The notes under the pieces: model-generated
What the model was told of the DNA's origin: nothing
Seen by the model: only the letters and a program-made list of their open reading frames with translations
The model's database searches: none
Assembly (NCBI GenBank): GCA_030615655.1
Contig: JAUWYU010000031.1
Location: 1 to 11,730, forward strand
DNA length: 11,730 nt
Source: Dehalococcoidia bacterium
GTDB taxonomy: Bacteria > Chloroflexota > Dehalococcoidia > Dehalococcoidales > RBG-16-60-22
Reading direction: 5' to 3'
Shown: piece after piece, positions 1 through 6,416 of the stretch
Layout of the letters: the number at the start of each line of letters is the position of its first letter
How positions within the stretch are numbered: position 1 is the stretch's first letter
Made by a program: the position numbers and the translations under genes

Positions 1-114
1 CCCTGCCGCTCGGAGCGCACTGCCAAATACAATCGCCTCCTGCGCATTGAAGACGAGTTGAAAGACAGAGCCGTTTACGCTGGTATGCAGGCTTTTTACA
101 ATCTGAAAGTTTAG
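1..114 (+). CDS. C-terminal end of an unidentified protein (partial)
   Basis: The first reading frame is open from base 1 to a TAG at 112-114 and gives 37 residues ending in QAFYNLKV. The stretch is rich in charged residues (RSERTAKYNRLLRIEDELKD) and looks helical. The start lies outside the window. The stop is 35 bp before the next gene on the same strand, so it may be the preceding member of the same transcription unit. I do not recognise the family, and 37 residues are too few to assign a function. Confidence 0.5.
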   Translation, partial: PCRSERTAKYNRLLRIEDELKDRAVYAGMQAFYNLKV

Positions 115-149
115 CGGAATTAATTAGATATAGTGAAAGACATCACGAT

Positions 150-1058
150 ATGAGTATAAAACTCCGGAAATACGATATATTAAAAGACTTCACAGCCGTC
201 GGAGAGTTCCTTATTGAGAACTACCAGCCTGATAACAGAGATGGCAACTTCCCTGAACCTGCCTGGGAATACATGCACGGTCACCCCTGGCTTGATGAAA
301 AATCACTCGACAAGATAGGCGTCTGGGAAGATTCCGGCAGGATTGTAGGGGTAGTTCACTATGAACATAAATTGGGTGAAGCCTTTTTTGAAATCCACCC
401 CCGATATACTCATTTGAAACCGGAGATGCTTGAGCATGCTGAAAAGTATCTTTACGGAGAAACGGAGAACGGGCAAAAGTATATAAAAGCCTTTATCAAC
501 GACTTCGACAAAGAATTCGAAGCTCTGGTGAAGTCACGCGGTTACGAAAAAGATGATACCCTTGCCCGTCTGATGTCTCAACTGAAAATGACGCAACCTT
601 TCAGTCCTGTCATCCCCCTGCCGGACGGGTTTCTTTTAAAGAGTCTTGCGGAAGATAATGACCTGGCTAAGATAGACCGCGCTTTATGGCGGGGATTCAA
701 TCATGGGGACGAGCCTCCTGAGATTGACTTCGAAGGACGTAAAAAGCAGCAATCAGTGCCGAATTTTCGGAAAGACCTGAACATCATCATCGTAGCGCCC
801 GATGGTAATTATGTTGCCTACGCAGGGACCTGGTTTGAGGCAACGAACAGGTTTGCCTACGTCGAACCTGTGGCTACCGACCCGGATTACCGCCGCATGG
901 GACTCGGCAAAGCCGCTGTGCTGGAAGGAGTCCGCAGGTGCGGAGAATTAGGCGCTACAGTAGCCTATGTCGGTAATGTCCTACCATTTTATCTGTCAAT
1001 GGGTTTCAAGAAGATATTTACCTGTAACTGCTGGATAAAATATCTAGACGCGCGTTAA
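150..1058 (+). CDS. GNAT-family N-acetyltransferase, probable tandem-domain protein
   Basis: The 302-residue protein should transfer an acetyl group from acetyl-CoA to an amine on an unknown substrate in the cytoplasm. The C-terminal half (about 155-300) is a clear GNAT domain: strand AYAGTWFE (223-230), motif A from VATDPDYRRMGLGKA (241-255) with the R-x-x-G-x-G/A pyrophosphate-binding loop, and motif B around LPFYLSMGFKKI (278-289). The N-terminal half (about 1-145) has the same order of elements (VGVVHYE near 66-72, an AEKYLYG helix, SRGYEKDDT near 129-137) but no intact acetyl-CoA loop, so it looks like a degenerate second GNAT fold. At 302 residues it is about twice the length of a single GNAT. 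ATG at 150 has no good SD. A TATAGT hexamer at 129-134 would place transcription start about 8-9 nt upstream of the ATG, but it lacks a -35. It is 51 bp before the hydrolase gene. The family call is secure; the substrate is unknown. Confidence 0.85.
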   Translation: MSIKLRKYDILKDFTAVGEFLIENYQPDNRDGNFPEPAWEYMHGHPWLDEKSLDKIGVWEDSGRIVGVVHYEHKLGEAFFEIHPRYTHLKPEMLEHAEKYLYGETENGQKYIKAFINDFDKEFEALVKSRGYEKDDTLARLMSQLKMTQPFSPVIPLPDGFLLKSLAEDNDLAKIDRALWRGFNHGDEPPEIDFEGRKKQQSVPNFRKDLNIIIVAPDGNYVAYAGTWFEATNRFAYVEPVATDPDYRRMGLGKAAVLEGVRRCGELGATVAYVGNVLPFYLSMGFKKIFTCNCWIKYLDAR

Positions 1059-1109
1059 TGCAGGCAGGTCATTGAGATTGCTCTACAAAACTAATAGAAA
1101 AGAGAAAAA

Positions 1110-2102
1110 ATGACCGAAGTTTTTCCCGGAATCCACTGGATAAAAATGCCGATACCCATGGATGAGTCGTCGCTGGCGCACGTCAATATCTACCTCATTC
1201 AGGGAGAGAGCGGCTATCTCCTTGTCGATTCCGGCTGGAACACTAGCGAGTCTTTCGATACCCTGCAAAAAAATCTGGCTGAAATCGGGGCTGATATTAA
1301 AGAAATCTCTCAGATACTGGTTACACATGTCCATCCCGACCATTACGGCATGGCCGGCCGGATAAAAAAACTGTCCGGCGCCAGTATAACCATGCATGAC
1401 ATTGAAAAGGGACTCATTGCACCCAGGTATGTCACTATGGACGAACTGCTCAAGCAGACAGACCGCTGGCTCGTCACTAACGGTTTACCCCATGACGAGA
1501 TGGTCGGTATGAGAGACGCCACCGTAGGGCTGGAACGGTTTATTGTACCCGCTTACCCTGACATAACCCTGCACGGCGGAGAAACCATTACTACCGGGCT
1601 ATTCAACTTTCAGGTCATCTGGACGCCGGGGCATTCATCCGGCCATATCTGCCTTTATGAACAAGAGGAAAAAATACTTATCGCGGGAGACCATGTCCTG
1701 CCGACCATCACGCCAAATATCAGCCTGCACCCTCAATCCGTCGAAAACCCTCTGGGCAGTTATATCAATTCGCTCAACGACATGAAACAGCTGGACACCG
1801 AGCTTATTCTTCCCGGCCACGAAAAACCCTTTACCCGCCTCACACCGAGAATCGACGAGATTATCCGGCACCACGAGCAGAGGAACCGGGAGATTCTGGC
1901 GATGGTGAAGGACGAGCCCAAAACGGCTTATGATATAGCCATGGATGTAACCTGGGGAGTTAATGCCAGCTGGCAGGACTTGCCCAACTTCCACAAAAGG
2001 ATGGCCATCTTCGAAACTCTGGCCCACCTCGAGCTGATGGTGGCCAACAGTCAGGTAAAAAAGCTGTCCCAAGACAGCGTTATATATTACCGGCAAACCT
2101 GA
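1110..2102 (+). CDS. Metallo-beta-lactamase-fold hydrolase with C-terminal winged helix (LACTB2-like)
   Basis: This 330-residue protein carries the full binuclear metal site of the MBL superfamily: THVHPDH with H73, H75, D77 and H78, then H175 in TPGHSSGH, D194 in AGDH and H237 in LPGHEKP. The fold spans about residues 8-245. Residues about 245-330 (IIRHHEQRNREIL... through the WQDLPNFHKRMAIFETLAHLELM stretch) match the winged-helix domain that follows the hydrolase fold in LACTB2-like and many uncharacterised bacterial MBL proteins. No signal peptide is visible, so it is probably cytoplasmic. Known relatives hydrolyse thioesters, phosphodiesters or RNA, and the substrate cannot be read from sequence. 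The SD before ATG 1110 is poor (AGAGAAAA). The gene ends 14 bp before the dehydratase-like gene, and that proximity to a CoA-ester enzyme makes a thioesterase-type role conceivable, though this is inference. Confidence 0.88.
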   Translation: MTEVFPGIHWIKMPIPMDESSLAHVNIYLIQGESGYLLVDSGWNTSESFDTLQKNLAEIGADIKEISQILVTHVHPDHYGMAGRIKKLSGASITMHDIEKGLIAPRYVTMDELLKQTDRWLVTNGLPHDEMVGMRDATVGLERFIVPAYPDITLHGGETITTGLFNFQVIWTPGHSSGHICLYEQEEKILIAGDHVLPTITPNISLHPQSVENPLGSYINSLNDMKQLDTELILPGHEKPFTRLTPRIDEIIRHHEQRNREILAMVKDEPKTAYDIAMDVTWGVNASWQDLPNFHKRMAIFETLAHLELMVANSQVKKLSQDSVIYYRQT

Positions 2103-2108
2103 TATAAT
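2100..2108 (+). promoter_or_regulatory. Perfect extended -10 (TGaTATAAT), probable leaderless promoter
   Basis: TG at 2100-2101 plus TATAAT at 2103-2108 form a consensus extended -10 that overlaps the stop codon of the hydrolase gene. Expected transcription start is about 2115, only 0-3 nt before the ATG at 2117. The region at the usual -35 distance (2080-2085, TTATAT) is poor, which extended -10 promoters tolerate. No SD precedes the ATG, consistent with leaderless translation. Confidence 0.5.
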
Positions 2109-2116
2109 ATGTCCAG

Positions 2117-3142
2117 ATGGAAAAAATCGGCATCACCACCACCGTCCCCATAGAAGTGCTGATGGCCGCCGACTATCAGCCGGTTGACCTGAACAATGTC
2201 CTCGTTACCGACCCCAATCCGGGTAGACTCGTCAATATTGCCGAGAGAGCCGGCTTTCCCCTGAACTGCTGTAGCTGGATAAAGGGCATCTACGGCGTCT
2301 GCCTGGACTACGGCATCGATAATATCCTCGGCGTCATCGGCGGCGACTGCTCCAACACTATCATGCTCATGGAAGTCCTGAAACTCAAGGGGCGGAACAC
2401 CCTGACCTTTGCTTACCCCGACCAGTCCGACCCGCAGCAGATGCAGTACGCCCTGCTGAAATTAGCGGCAACGCTGGGCACCACGCTGGAAGCCGCCGGC
2501 AGGGTCAGGGAGGAGCTTCAGCCCGTGCGTGACCTCGCCCTGAGGCTGGACAAGCTCACCTGGAAACAAAATATTGTCAGCGGCTGGGAGAACCACCTGT
2601 GGCTCGTCTCCACCTCTGATTTTAACCAGGACTTTCATAAATACTACCGGGAGTTACAGGATTCATTGGAGGTCTGCTCCCGGCGCCAGGCCTACCCCGC
2701 CGGGCAAATCAGACTGGCGTATCTCGGTGTGCCCTCGGTCTATGCCCGGGAACTTTACCCTTATCTTGAGCGCTGCGGCGCCAGGGTGGTCTTTAACGAG
2801 GTTCAGCGCCAGTTCGCCCTGCCTGTGCCCGGGGCATCGCTGGCCGAGCAGTATTCCCACTATACCTACCCCTACTCTATCCACGACCGCCTCAAGGATA
2901 TAAAAACCGAGCTCCGCCGCCGGCAGGTAGACGGGGTCATCCACTACGTGCAGGCATTCTGTTACCGCGGTATCGGCGACATTGTCTTCCGTGATGCCAT
3001 TGACCTGCCCATGCTGACGCTGGAAGGTAACGATGACTTCTCCCTTAACAACCATGTCAGGACACGGATTGAGGCTTTCCTTGATATGCTGCTGAGGAGC
3101 CGGCAGCGTTTAAACTATAGTAAACAGGCTCTCGGAAAATGA
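2117..3142 (+). CDS. 2-hydroxyacyl-CoA dehydratase D-component family protein (HgdB/FldC-like), stand-alone
   Basis: The 341-residue protein resembles the D-component (beta-type) subunits of 2-hydroxyglutaryl- and phenyllactyl-CoA dehydratases and benzoyl-CoA reductases, which bind [4Fe-4S] clusters and use radical chemistry driven by an ATP-dependent activator. Family features are the N-terminus IGITTTVPIEVLMAADYQPVDLNN (residues 4-27, typical of the group), FPLNCCSW with C51/C52, the IGGDCSNT motif with C78, C282 in VQAFCYRGIGD, and the C-terminal TLEGND...TRIEAFLDML signature (301-325). C62, C187 and C220 are further cysteines. The window shows neither the partner subunit nor an HgdC-type activator ATPase next to it, so it may act with proteins encoded elsewhere or belong to the uncharacterised stand-alone subgroup. 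ATG 2117 is chosen because the conserved N-terminus begins there; there is no SD and an extended -10 sits immediately upstream. Family call good, substrate unknown. Confidence 0.82.
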   Translation: MEKIGITTTVPIEVLMAADYQPVDLNNVLVTDPNPGRLVNIAERAGFPLNCCSWIKGIYGVCLDYGIDNILGVIGGDCSNTIMLMEVLKLKGRNTLTFAYPDQSDPQQMQYALLKLAATLGTTLEAAGRVREELQPVRDLALRLDKLTWKQNIVSGWENHLWLVSTSDFNQDFHKYYRELQDSLEVCSRRQAYPAGQIRLAYLGVPSVYARELYPYLERCGARVVFNEVQRQFALPVPGASLAEQYSHYTYPYSIHDRLKDIKTELRRRQVDGVIHYVQAFCYRGIGDIVFRDAIDLPMLTLEGNDDFSLNNHVRTRIEAFLDMLLRSRQRLNYSKQALGK

Positions 3143-3167
3143 AAATATTTCACTCAGGAGGTAGAAG

Positions 3168-4181
3168 ATGAAAACCAGAATAGGCATCAATGGCTTCGGT
3201 CGCATCGGCAGACTCACCCTCAGGGCTATGAAACAGTACCATAAGGATGAACTGGAAGTGGTGGCCGTCAATGACCTGGCCAAGACCAAAACCAATGCCC
3301 ACCTGCTGAAATGGGACAGCGTCTACGGTCGCTTTCCCGGCGATGTGGTCGCTAAAGACGGCGCTATCATCGTCGACGGACAGGAGATTAAAGTAATCCA
3401 GGAGCGTGACCCCGTCGCCATTCCCTGGAAGGAATACGGCGTCGATATCGTCATCGAGTCCACCGGCCTGTTCACGGACGCCACCAGGGCGGTAGCCCAC
3501 CGCCAGGGCGGTGCTAAAAAAGTGATAATCTCCGCCCCGGCCAAGAATGAGGACGCCACCATCGTCCTTGGTGTTAACGAGAACACCTACGACCCCAAAA
3601 ATCATCACGTTATCTCCAACGCCTCCTGCACCACCAACGGCATCGCCCCGCCGGTCAAGGTGCTGCACGATAACTTCGGCGTGAGTAAGGGACTGATGAC
3701 CACCATCCACTCTTATACCAACGACCAGGTGGTACTGGATATCGTCCATGATGACATACGCCGGGCCAGGGCCGCCGGCCTGAACATGATACCAACCACC
3801 ACCGGTGCCGCCAAACTGGTAGGCCGCCTGGTCGAAGGTACGGAGGGTAAAATTGACGGCCTGGCCTTCCGCGTGCCGACGCCCACCGTCTCCGTCATCG
3901 ACTTTGTTTGCACCCTGGAAAAAGAGGCCACCGTGGAGCAGGTCAACCAGGCGTTTAAGAAAGCCGCCAGCGGGCCCCTGAAAGGTATCCTGGAGTACTG
4001 CGAGGAGGAACTGGTCAGCATGGACTTCAAGGGCAATCCCCACAGCTCCATCATCGACGGTCCCGGCACCATGGTCATCGGCGGCAACATGGTCAAGATA
4101 CTGGCCTGGTACGACAATGAATGGGGTTACAGCTGCCGCCTCGGCGACCTTTGCGTATATCTCGCCTCAAAGGGACTGTAG
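3168..4181 (+). CDS. gap: Glyceraldehyde-3-phosphate dehydrogenase, type I
   Basis: GAPDH oxidises and phosphorylates glyceraldehyde 3-phosphate to 1,3-bisphosphoglycerate in central carbon metabolism, or runs in reverse during gluconeogenesis, as a cytosolic tetramer. The 337-residue length is standard. The Rossmann motif is INGFGRIGR (7-15), NDL at 35-37 points to NAD preference, the catalytic cysteine is C154 in SNASCTTN, the catalytic histidine is H181 in HSYTNDQ, phosphate-binding residues lie in RRARAAG and PTTTGAAK (198-216), and WYDNEWGYS closes the C-terminus. Two small oddities are G158 after SCTTN (often Cys) and V193 where many NAD-type enzymes have Pro in the LPH segment before the RRARA motif. 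An ideal SD, AGGAGGT at 3156-3162, lies 5 nt before ATG 3168. It follows the dehydratase-like gene by 25 bp and is the last gene of this block. Confidence 0.97.
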   Translation: MKTRIGINGFGRIGRLTLRAMKQYHKDELEVVAVNDLAKTKTNAHLLKWDSVYGRFPGDVVAKDGAIIVDGQEIKVIQERDPVAIPWKEYGVDIVIESTGLFTDATRAVAHRQGGAKKVIISAPAKNEDATIVLGVNENTYDPKNHHVISNASCTTNGIAPPVKVLHDNFGVSKGLMTTIHSYTNDQVVLDIVHDDIRRARAAGLNMIPTTTGAAKLVGRLVEGTEGKIDGLAFRVPTPTVSVIDFVCTLEKEATVEQVNQAFKKAASGPLKGILEYCEEELVSMDFKGNPHSSIIDGPGTMVIGGNMVKILAWYDNEWGYSCRLGDLCVYLASKGL

Positions 4182-4186
4182 AAAGG

Positions 4187-4250
4187 AATCCCCGGTAGTG
4201 TTGGATAAAACCATCAGACCTGTCGCCCCGGGGTTACTTTTTATCTATTT
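4187..4250 (+). terminator. Probable terminator after gap
   Basis: CCCCGG at 4190-4195 pairs with CCGGGG at 4228-4233. The enclosed segment can form a second imperfect stem (TGTTGG with CCATCA, around AUAAAA). The closing arm is followed by a T-rich tract (TTACTTTTTATCTATTTT, from 4234). The loop is long and the stem bulged, so this is a plausible rather than textbook intrinsic terminator. It fits the change from the metabolic block to the separately promoted tubulin gene. Confidence 0.45.
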
Positions 4251-4264
4251 TATATAGCCTGTAC

Positions 4265-4283
4265 AGTAGCGTACTTAAGTACT
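4265..4283. promoter_or_regulatory. Candidate operator, copy 1 (palindrome GTACTTAAGTAC)
   Basis: The perfect 12-bp palindrome GTACTTAAGTAC (4271-4282) lies 3 bp upstream of the -35 of the first tubulin-like gene. The 19-bp stretch 4265-4283 matches 8690-8709 upstream of the second tubulin-like gene at every position except two transitions and one inserted base (consensus agtaRcgtaYtt[c]aagtact). Conservation of a palindrome in non-coding DNA upstream of both paralogues suggests a regulator-binding site, possibly a repressor because it abuts the -35. No regulator gene is in the window. Confidence 0.5.
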
Positions 4284-4285
4284 GA

Positions 4286-4315
4286 TTGACAACTTATTGC
4301 GGAATTGCGTAAAAT
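4286..4315 (+). promoter_or_regulatory. Sigma-70-type promoter of first tubulin-like gene
   Basis: A consensus -35 TTGACA at 4286-4291 is separated by 18 bp from TAAAAT at 4310-4315 (5 of 6 matches to TATAAT). Predicted start is near 4322, giving a leader of about 23 nt that holds the SD-like AAGGTGA at 4335-4341. The -10 context, TTGCGTAAAATAG, closely resembles that of the paralogue (TTGTGCTAAAAATAG). Confidence 0.7.
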
Positions 4316-4344
4316 AGTAAAGCGACCTGTCAAAAAGGTGAGAT

Positions 4345-5520
4345 ATGAAATTAGTCGTTGTTGGCTTCGGACAGTGCGGTGGCAGAATCGCCGATGAATT
4401 CGCCCGCCTCAACGCCAGAGCACGCAGTCTACGCAGCCTCAATATCATTACCGGCGCTTATGCCGTTAATACCGATATTGCTGACCTGAGCGGACTCCAC
4501 ACCATAAAGTCCGGCTACGAGCACCGAATCCTCATTGGCAGCCGTAAAACCGGCGGCCACGGCGTCGGTAAAATCAACGAGCTTGGCGCTGAGATAGCCA
4601 GGGAAGATTCAGACAAGGTCATTGAGACGATAAGGAACTCGAAATATTTCGCGGAAACAGACGCCTTCCTGATGGTGGCGGGAGCTGCCGGCGGCACCGG
4701 TTCCGGGGCGATATCCGTAATGACGCAGCAGATAAAGGAACGCTACGTAGACAAGCCCATTTACAACCTTATTATCCTTCCTTTTGAACATGAAGAGATG
4801 ACGGAAGACAGGACCGTCTATAATGTGGCTACCTGTCTCAAATCCAGCTATCTGGTTGCTGACGCCATATTTCTCGTTGACAACCAGAGGTACACCATGA
4901 AAGATTCATCAATTAGCCATAACCTGGCCAAGATAAACGCCATGATTGTGCATCCGTTCTTTAACCTGCTCTGTGCCGGTGAAGAGAAAAAATCCAGATA
5001 TATCGGGGCCAAGATGCTTGATGCCGGCGATATCATACAGACACTGGTAGGATGGACAACCCTGGGTTACGGTCGCTCGCGGGCCTCCCTCCTGAAGTCT
5101 TTATTTGAAGGCGGGCGCGACTTCAGGAATAAAGCATCGGAAACCCAGAAGGGAATCCATGCACTGGATGAAGCCATCAGCGGACTGTCAATAAAGTGCA
5201 ACCCGCTGGATTCAAAGAGGGCCCTCTACCTCGTTTCCGCCCCCGCCAGAGAAATCAACGTTGACCTGATTAAAGAGCTCGGAACCTATATAAAGAATAT
5301 GGCCCCGGAAGCCATAATAAGAAGCGGTGACTACCCCAGGGAAAAAGGCGGCTTGGACGTTACCATCATGCTTTCGGAGATGGGCGATATTGAAAAGGTC
5401 AGGCACTACTTCACCAAAGCGATCAACATCATCGCCGAACTCAAGAAGCGCCAGGAAGGCCAGATAAGCACACAGCGAGGGATTGACATCACGATAAAAG
5501 ACATACCCTCGCTGCTATAG
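4345..5520 (+). CDS. Tubulin/FtsZ-superfamily GTPase (CetZ-like), paralogue 1
   Basis: This 391-residue protein is predicted to bind GTP and polymerise into cytoskeletal filaments. Nucleotide-loop motifs are visible: a T1 loop GFGQCGG (7-13), closer to eukaryotic tubulin (GQCGN) and CetZ/TubZ than to the glycine string of FtsZ; the tubulin signature GAAGGTGSG (113-121, T4); the region PFEHEE...DRTVYNVATCLKSS...DAIFLVDN (146-180), matching the FtsZ segment that ends at an asparagine contacting the base; and DAGD (226-229) at the position of the FtsZ T7 catalytic DxxD, with M224 replacing the usual Asn. Residues about 280-360 form the C-terminal domain (CNPLDSKRALYLVSAP, IIRSGDYPREKGGLDVTIMLSE). 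A short charged linker leads to the terminal KDIPSLL (385-391). It is about 70% identical by eye to the second copy with no gaps. It is convergent with the 174-residue coiled-coil gene. It is not a canonical FtsZ; a role in shape, motility or positioning is inferred. Confidence 0.88.
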   Translation: MKLVVVGFGQCGGRIADEFARLNARARSLRSLNIITGAYAVNTDIADLSGLHTIKSGYEHRILIGSRKTGGHGVGKINELGAEIAREDSDKVIETIRNSKYFAETDAFLMVAGAAGGTGSGAISVMTQQIKERYVDKPIYNLIILPFEHEEMTEDRTVYNVATCLKSSYLVADAIFLVDNQRYTMKDSSISHNLAKINAMIVHPFFNLLCAGEEKKSRYIGAKMLDAGDIIQTLVGWTTLGYGRSRASLLKSLFEGGRDFRNKASETQKGIHALDEAISGLSIKCNPLDSKRALYLVSAPAREINVDLIKELGTYIKNMAPEAIIRSGDYPREKGGLDVTIMLSEMGDIEKVRHYFTKAINIIAELKKRQEGQISTQRGIDITIKDIPSLL

Positions 5521-5580
5521 TCAGATAAATTGTTCAGACAGTCTGGCCACTACTTTTGAGAAAACCGAGCGACAACGAAA

Positions 5581-5598
5581 GACTCAACTCTTTGAGTC
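5581..5598. terminator. Hairpin between convergent genes, possible weak terminator
   Basis: GACTCAA (5581-5587) and TTGAGTC (5592-5598) form a perfect 7-bp stem with a CTCT loop. It sits in the 162-bp gap between the convergent tubulin-like and 174-residue genes. On the - strand it is followed by TTTCGTT, which would weakly support termination of the coiled-coil transcript; on the + strand no T tract follows. The rest of the gap (5599-5682) holds short overlapping GC-rich inverted repeats (CCCC-atga-GGGG at 5636-5646 and GGGG...CCCC at 5644-5658) and no gene that I can see. Confidence 0.35.
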
Positions 5599-5682
5599 CC
5601 ATCCTGAAAATTACCATTATCAGATTGGACCAGCACCCCATGAGGGGACGGCAGCCCCGAAAAAATTGCCCGCCTCTCACGC

Positions 5683-6207
5683 CTACCTGGCTATCTTGGA
5701 ATAGATTTGCCAAGCCTGTTCGATAGTCTCGTCGCGTACTTTCCAGGCTTTTTCTATACTATTTTCACGGGTTCTTGTAGCCTGAGCTACAGCCGCCTCG
5801 TAAGCTGCTCTGGCTGCCTCTTCGGCATTGTTACAGGCTTCCTCGGCTCGCCGTAAAGCTTCCCCACGAGTTTTTAAGACTTTAGCTATCGCTTCCTCAC
5901 GGTCTTTCAGAGCTTGTGCCGTGGTTGCATCGAAAGCTCGGCTCGCCTGCTGTTCCGCCCGCCTGTAAGCTTTAGCCACCTGCGTTTCATTCTCATGGTA
6001 AGCCTTGGCAACCTGACGCTCGGCGTCCATATAGGCAGCATAGGCTCTCTCGGCTTGGCTCATAACCTCATCAAGAGGGCTCTTCGGTCGCTCTTCAACC
6101 ACCGCCGGAGTTTCCTCAACCACTGCCGAACTCTCCCCGGTCGGAGTCTCAGCCTGCAACTCTACTTCACCAGAGGACTTTTTGGTTCGCTCTTTCTGGT
6201 TAGTCAC
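5683..6207 (-). CDS. Hendecad coiled-coil protein, 174 residues
   Basis: I do not recognise a named family. Residues 1-50 are polar, acidic and low in complexity (GESSAVVEETPAVVEERPKSP) and probably disordered. From Q51 to K171 the chain divides without a gap into eleven 11-residue repeats, for example AERQVAKAYHE, NETQVAKAYRR, AEQQASRAFDA, TTAQALKDREE, AEEAARAAYEA and SIEKAWKVRDE, ending IAR. An 11-residue period over three helical turns is the mark of a right-handed or nearly straight coiled coil, as in hendecad proteins. Tyr, Phe and Trp recur near repeat positions 6 and 9. There is one cysteine (C125) and no signal or membrane segment. The start is GTG at 6205-6207, with a strong SD AAGGAGGTG at 6212-6220 (- strand) 4 nt upstream. 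Promoter and candidate operator lie upstream. Its place between two tubulin homologues suggests a filament-associated or scaffold role, which is inference. Confidence 0.82.
   Translation of the reverse strand: MTNQKERTKKSSGEVELQAETPTGESSAVVEETPAVVEERPKSPLDEVMSQAERAYAAYMDAERQVAKAYHENETQVAKAYRRAEQQASRAFDATTAQALKDREEAIAKVLKTRGEALRRAEEACNNAEEAARAAYEAAVAQATRTRENSIEKAWKVRDETIEQAWQIYSKIAR
5695..6057 (-). repeat. Eleven consecutive 11-residue (33-bp) protein repeats
   Basis: This range encodes residues 51-171 of the 174-residue protein. Every repeat is exactly 11 residues, so there is no insertion or deletion over 121 residues. Conservation is in the pattern (Ala at core positions, Glu/Arg/Lys outside, aromatic residues in several repeats) more than in identity, which points to an old repeat kept for structure. 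Confidence 0.75.
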
Positions 6208-6298
6208 CAGACACCTCCTTCAATTTGTCTTATTAGCTTACCAGCTTTTTTCTCACTAGATTACAAGGTAGAAGCTACTCTGCTACTACTCAGTGCCA

Positions 6299-6327
6299 AG
6301 TATATTGCTCACCTGATAAAAAGTCAA
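6299..6327 (-). promoter_or_regulatory. Promoter of the 174-residue coiled-coil gene
   Basis: On the - strand, TTGACT (6322-6327) and TATACT (6299-6304) are separated by exactly 17 bp; each matches consensus at 5 of 6 positions. Predicted start near 6292 leaves an untranslated leader of about 85 nt, longer than the other leaders here, ending in a strong SD. The leader contains no structure that I can assign to a known riboswitch. Confidence 0.65.
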
Positions 6328-6350
6328 GCAGTCTTCCCGCTTTTTACACA

Positions 6351-6365
6351 GGTACTTTAGTAACC
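6351..6365. promoter_or_regulatory. Candidate operator, copy 3 (weaker match)
   Basis: GGTACTTTAGTAACC is an inverted repeat with one bulged base. Its - strand core TTACTAAAGTAC matches the palindrome GTACTTAAGTAC of copy 1 at 10 of 12 positions. It lies 24 bp upstream of the -35 of the 174-residue gene. Short A/T-rich palindromes arise by chance more easily than the 19-bp match between copies 1 and 2, so confidence is lower. Confidence 0.3.
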
Positions 6366-6416
6366 TTTCAACTTTATTTCACGAACACCCCGGCCAGCCA
6401 TCAACCGGTTAACCAG

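Noticed and set aside
3150..4117. Two antisense open frames across gap
   Set aside because: They overlap a complete GAPDH gene with all catalytic motifs and encode no recognisable protein; they are codon-bias shadows.
4345..5520. Calling the tubulin-like genes ftsZ
   Set aside because: The T1 loop is GQCGG rather than the FtsZ glycine string, the T7 Asn is absent, and no cell-division genes (ftsA, sepF, mur cluster) are adjacent.
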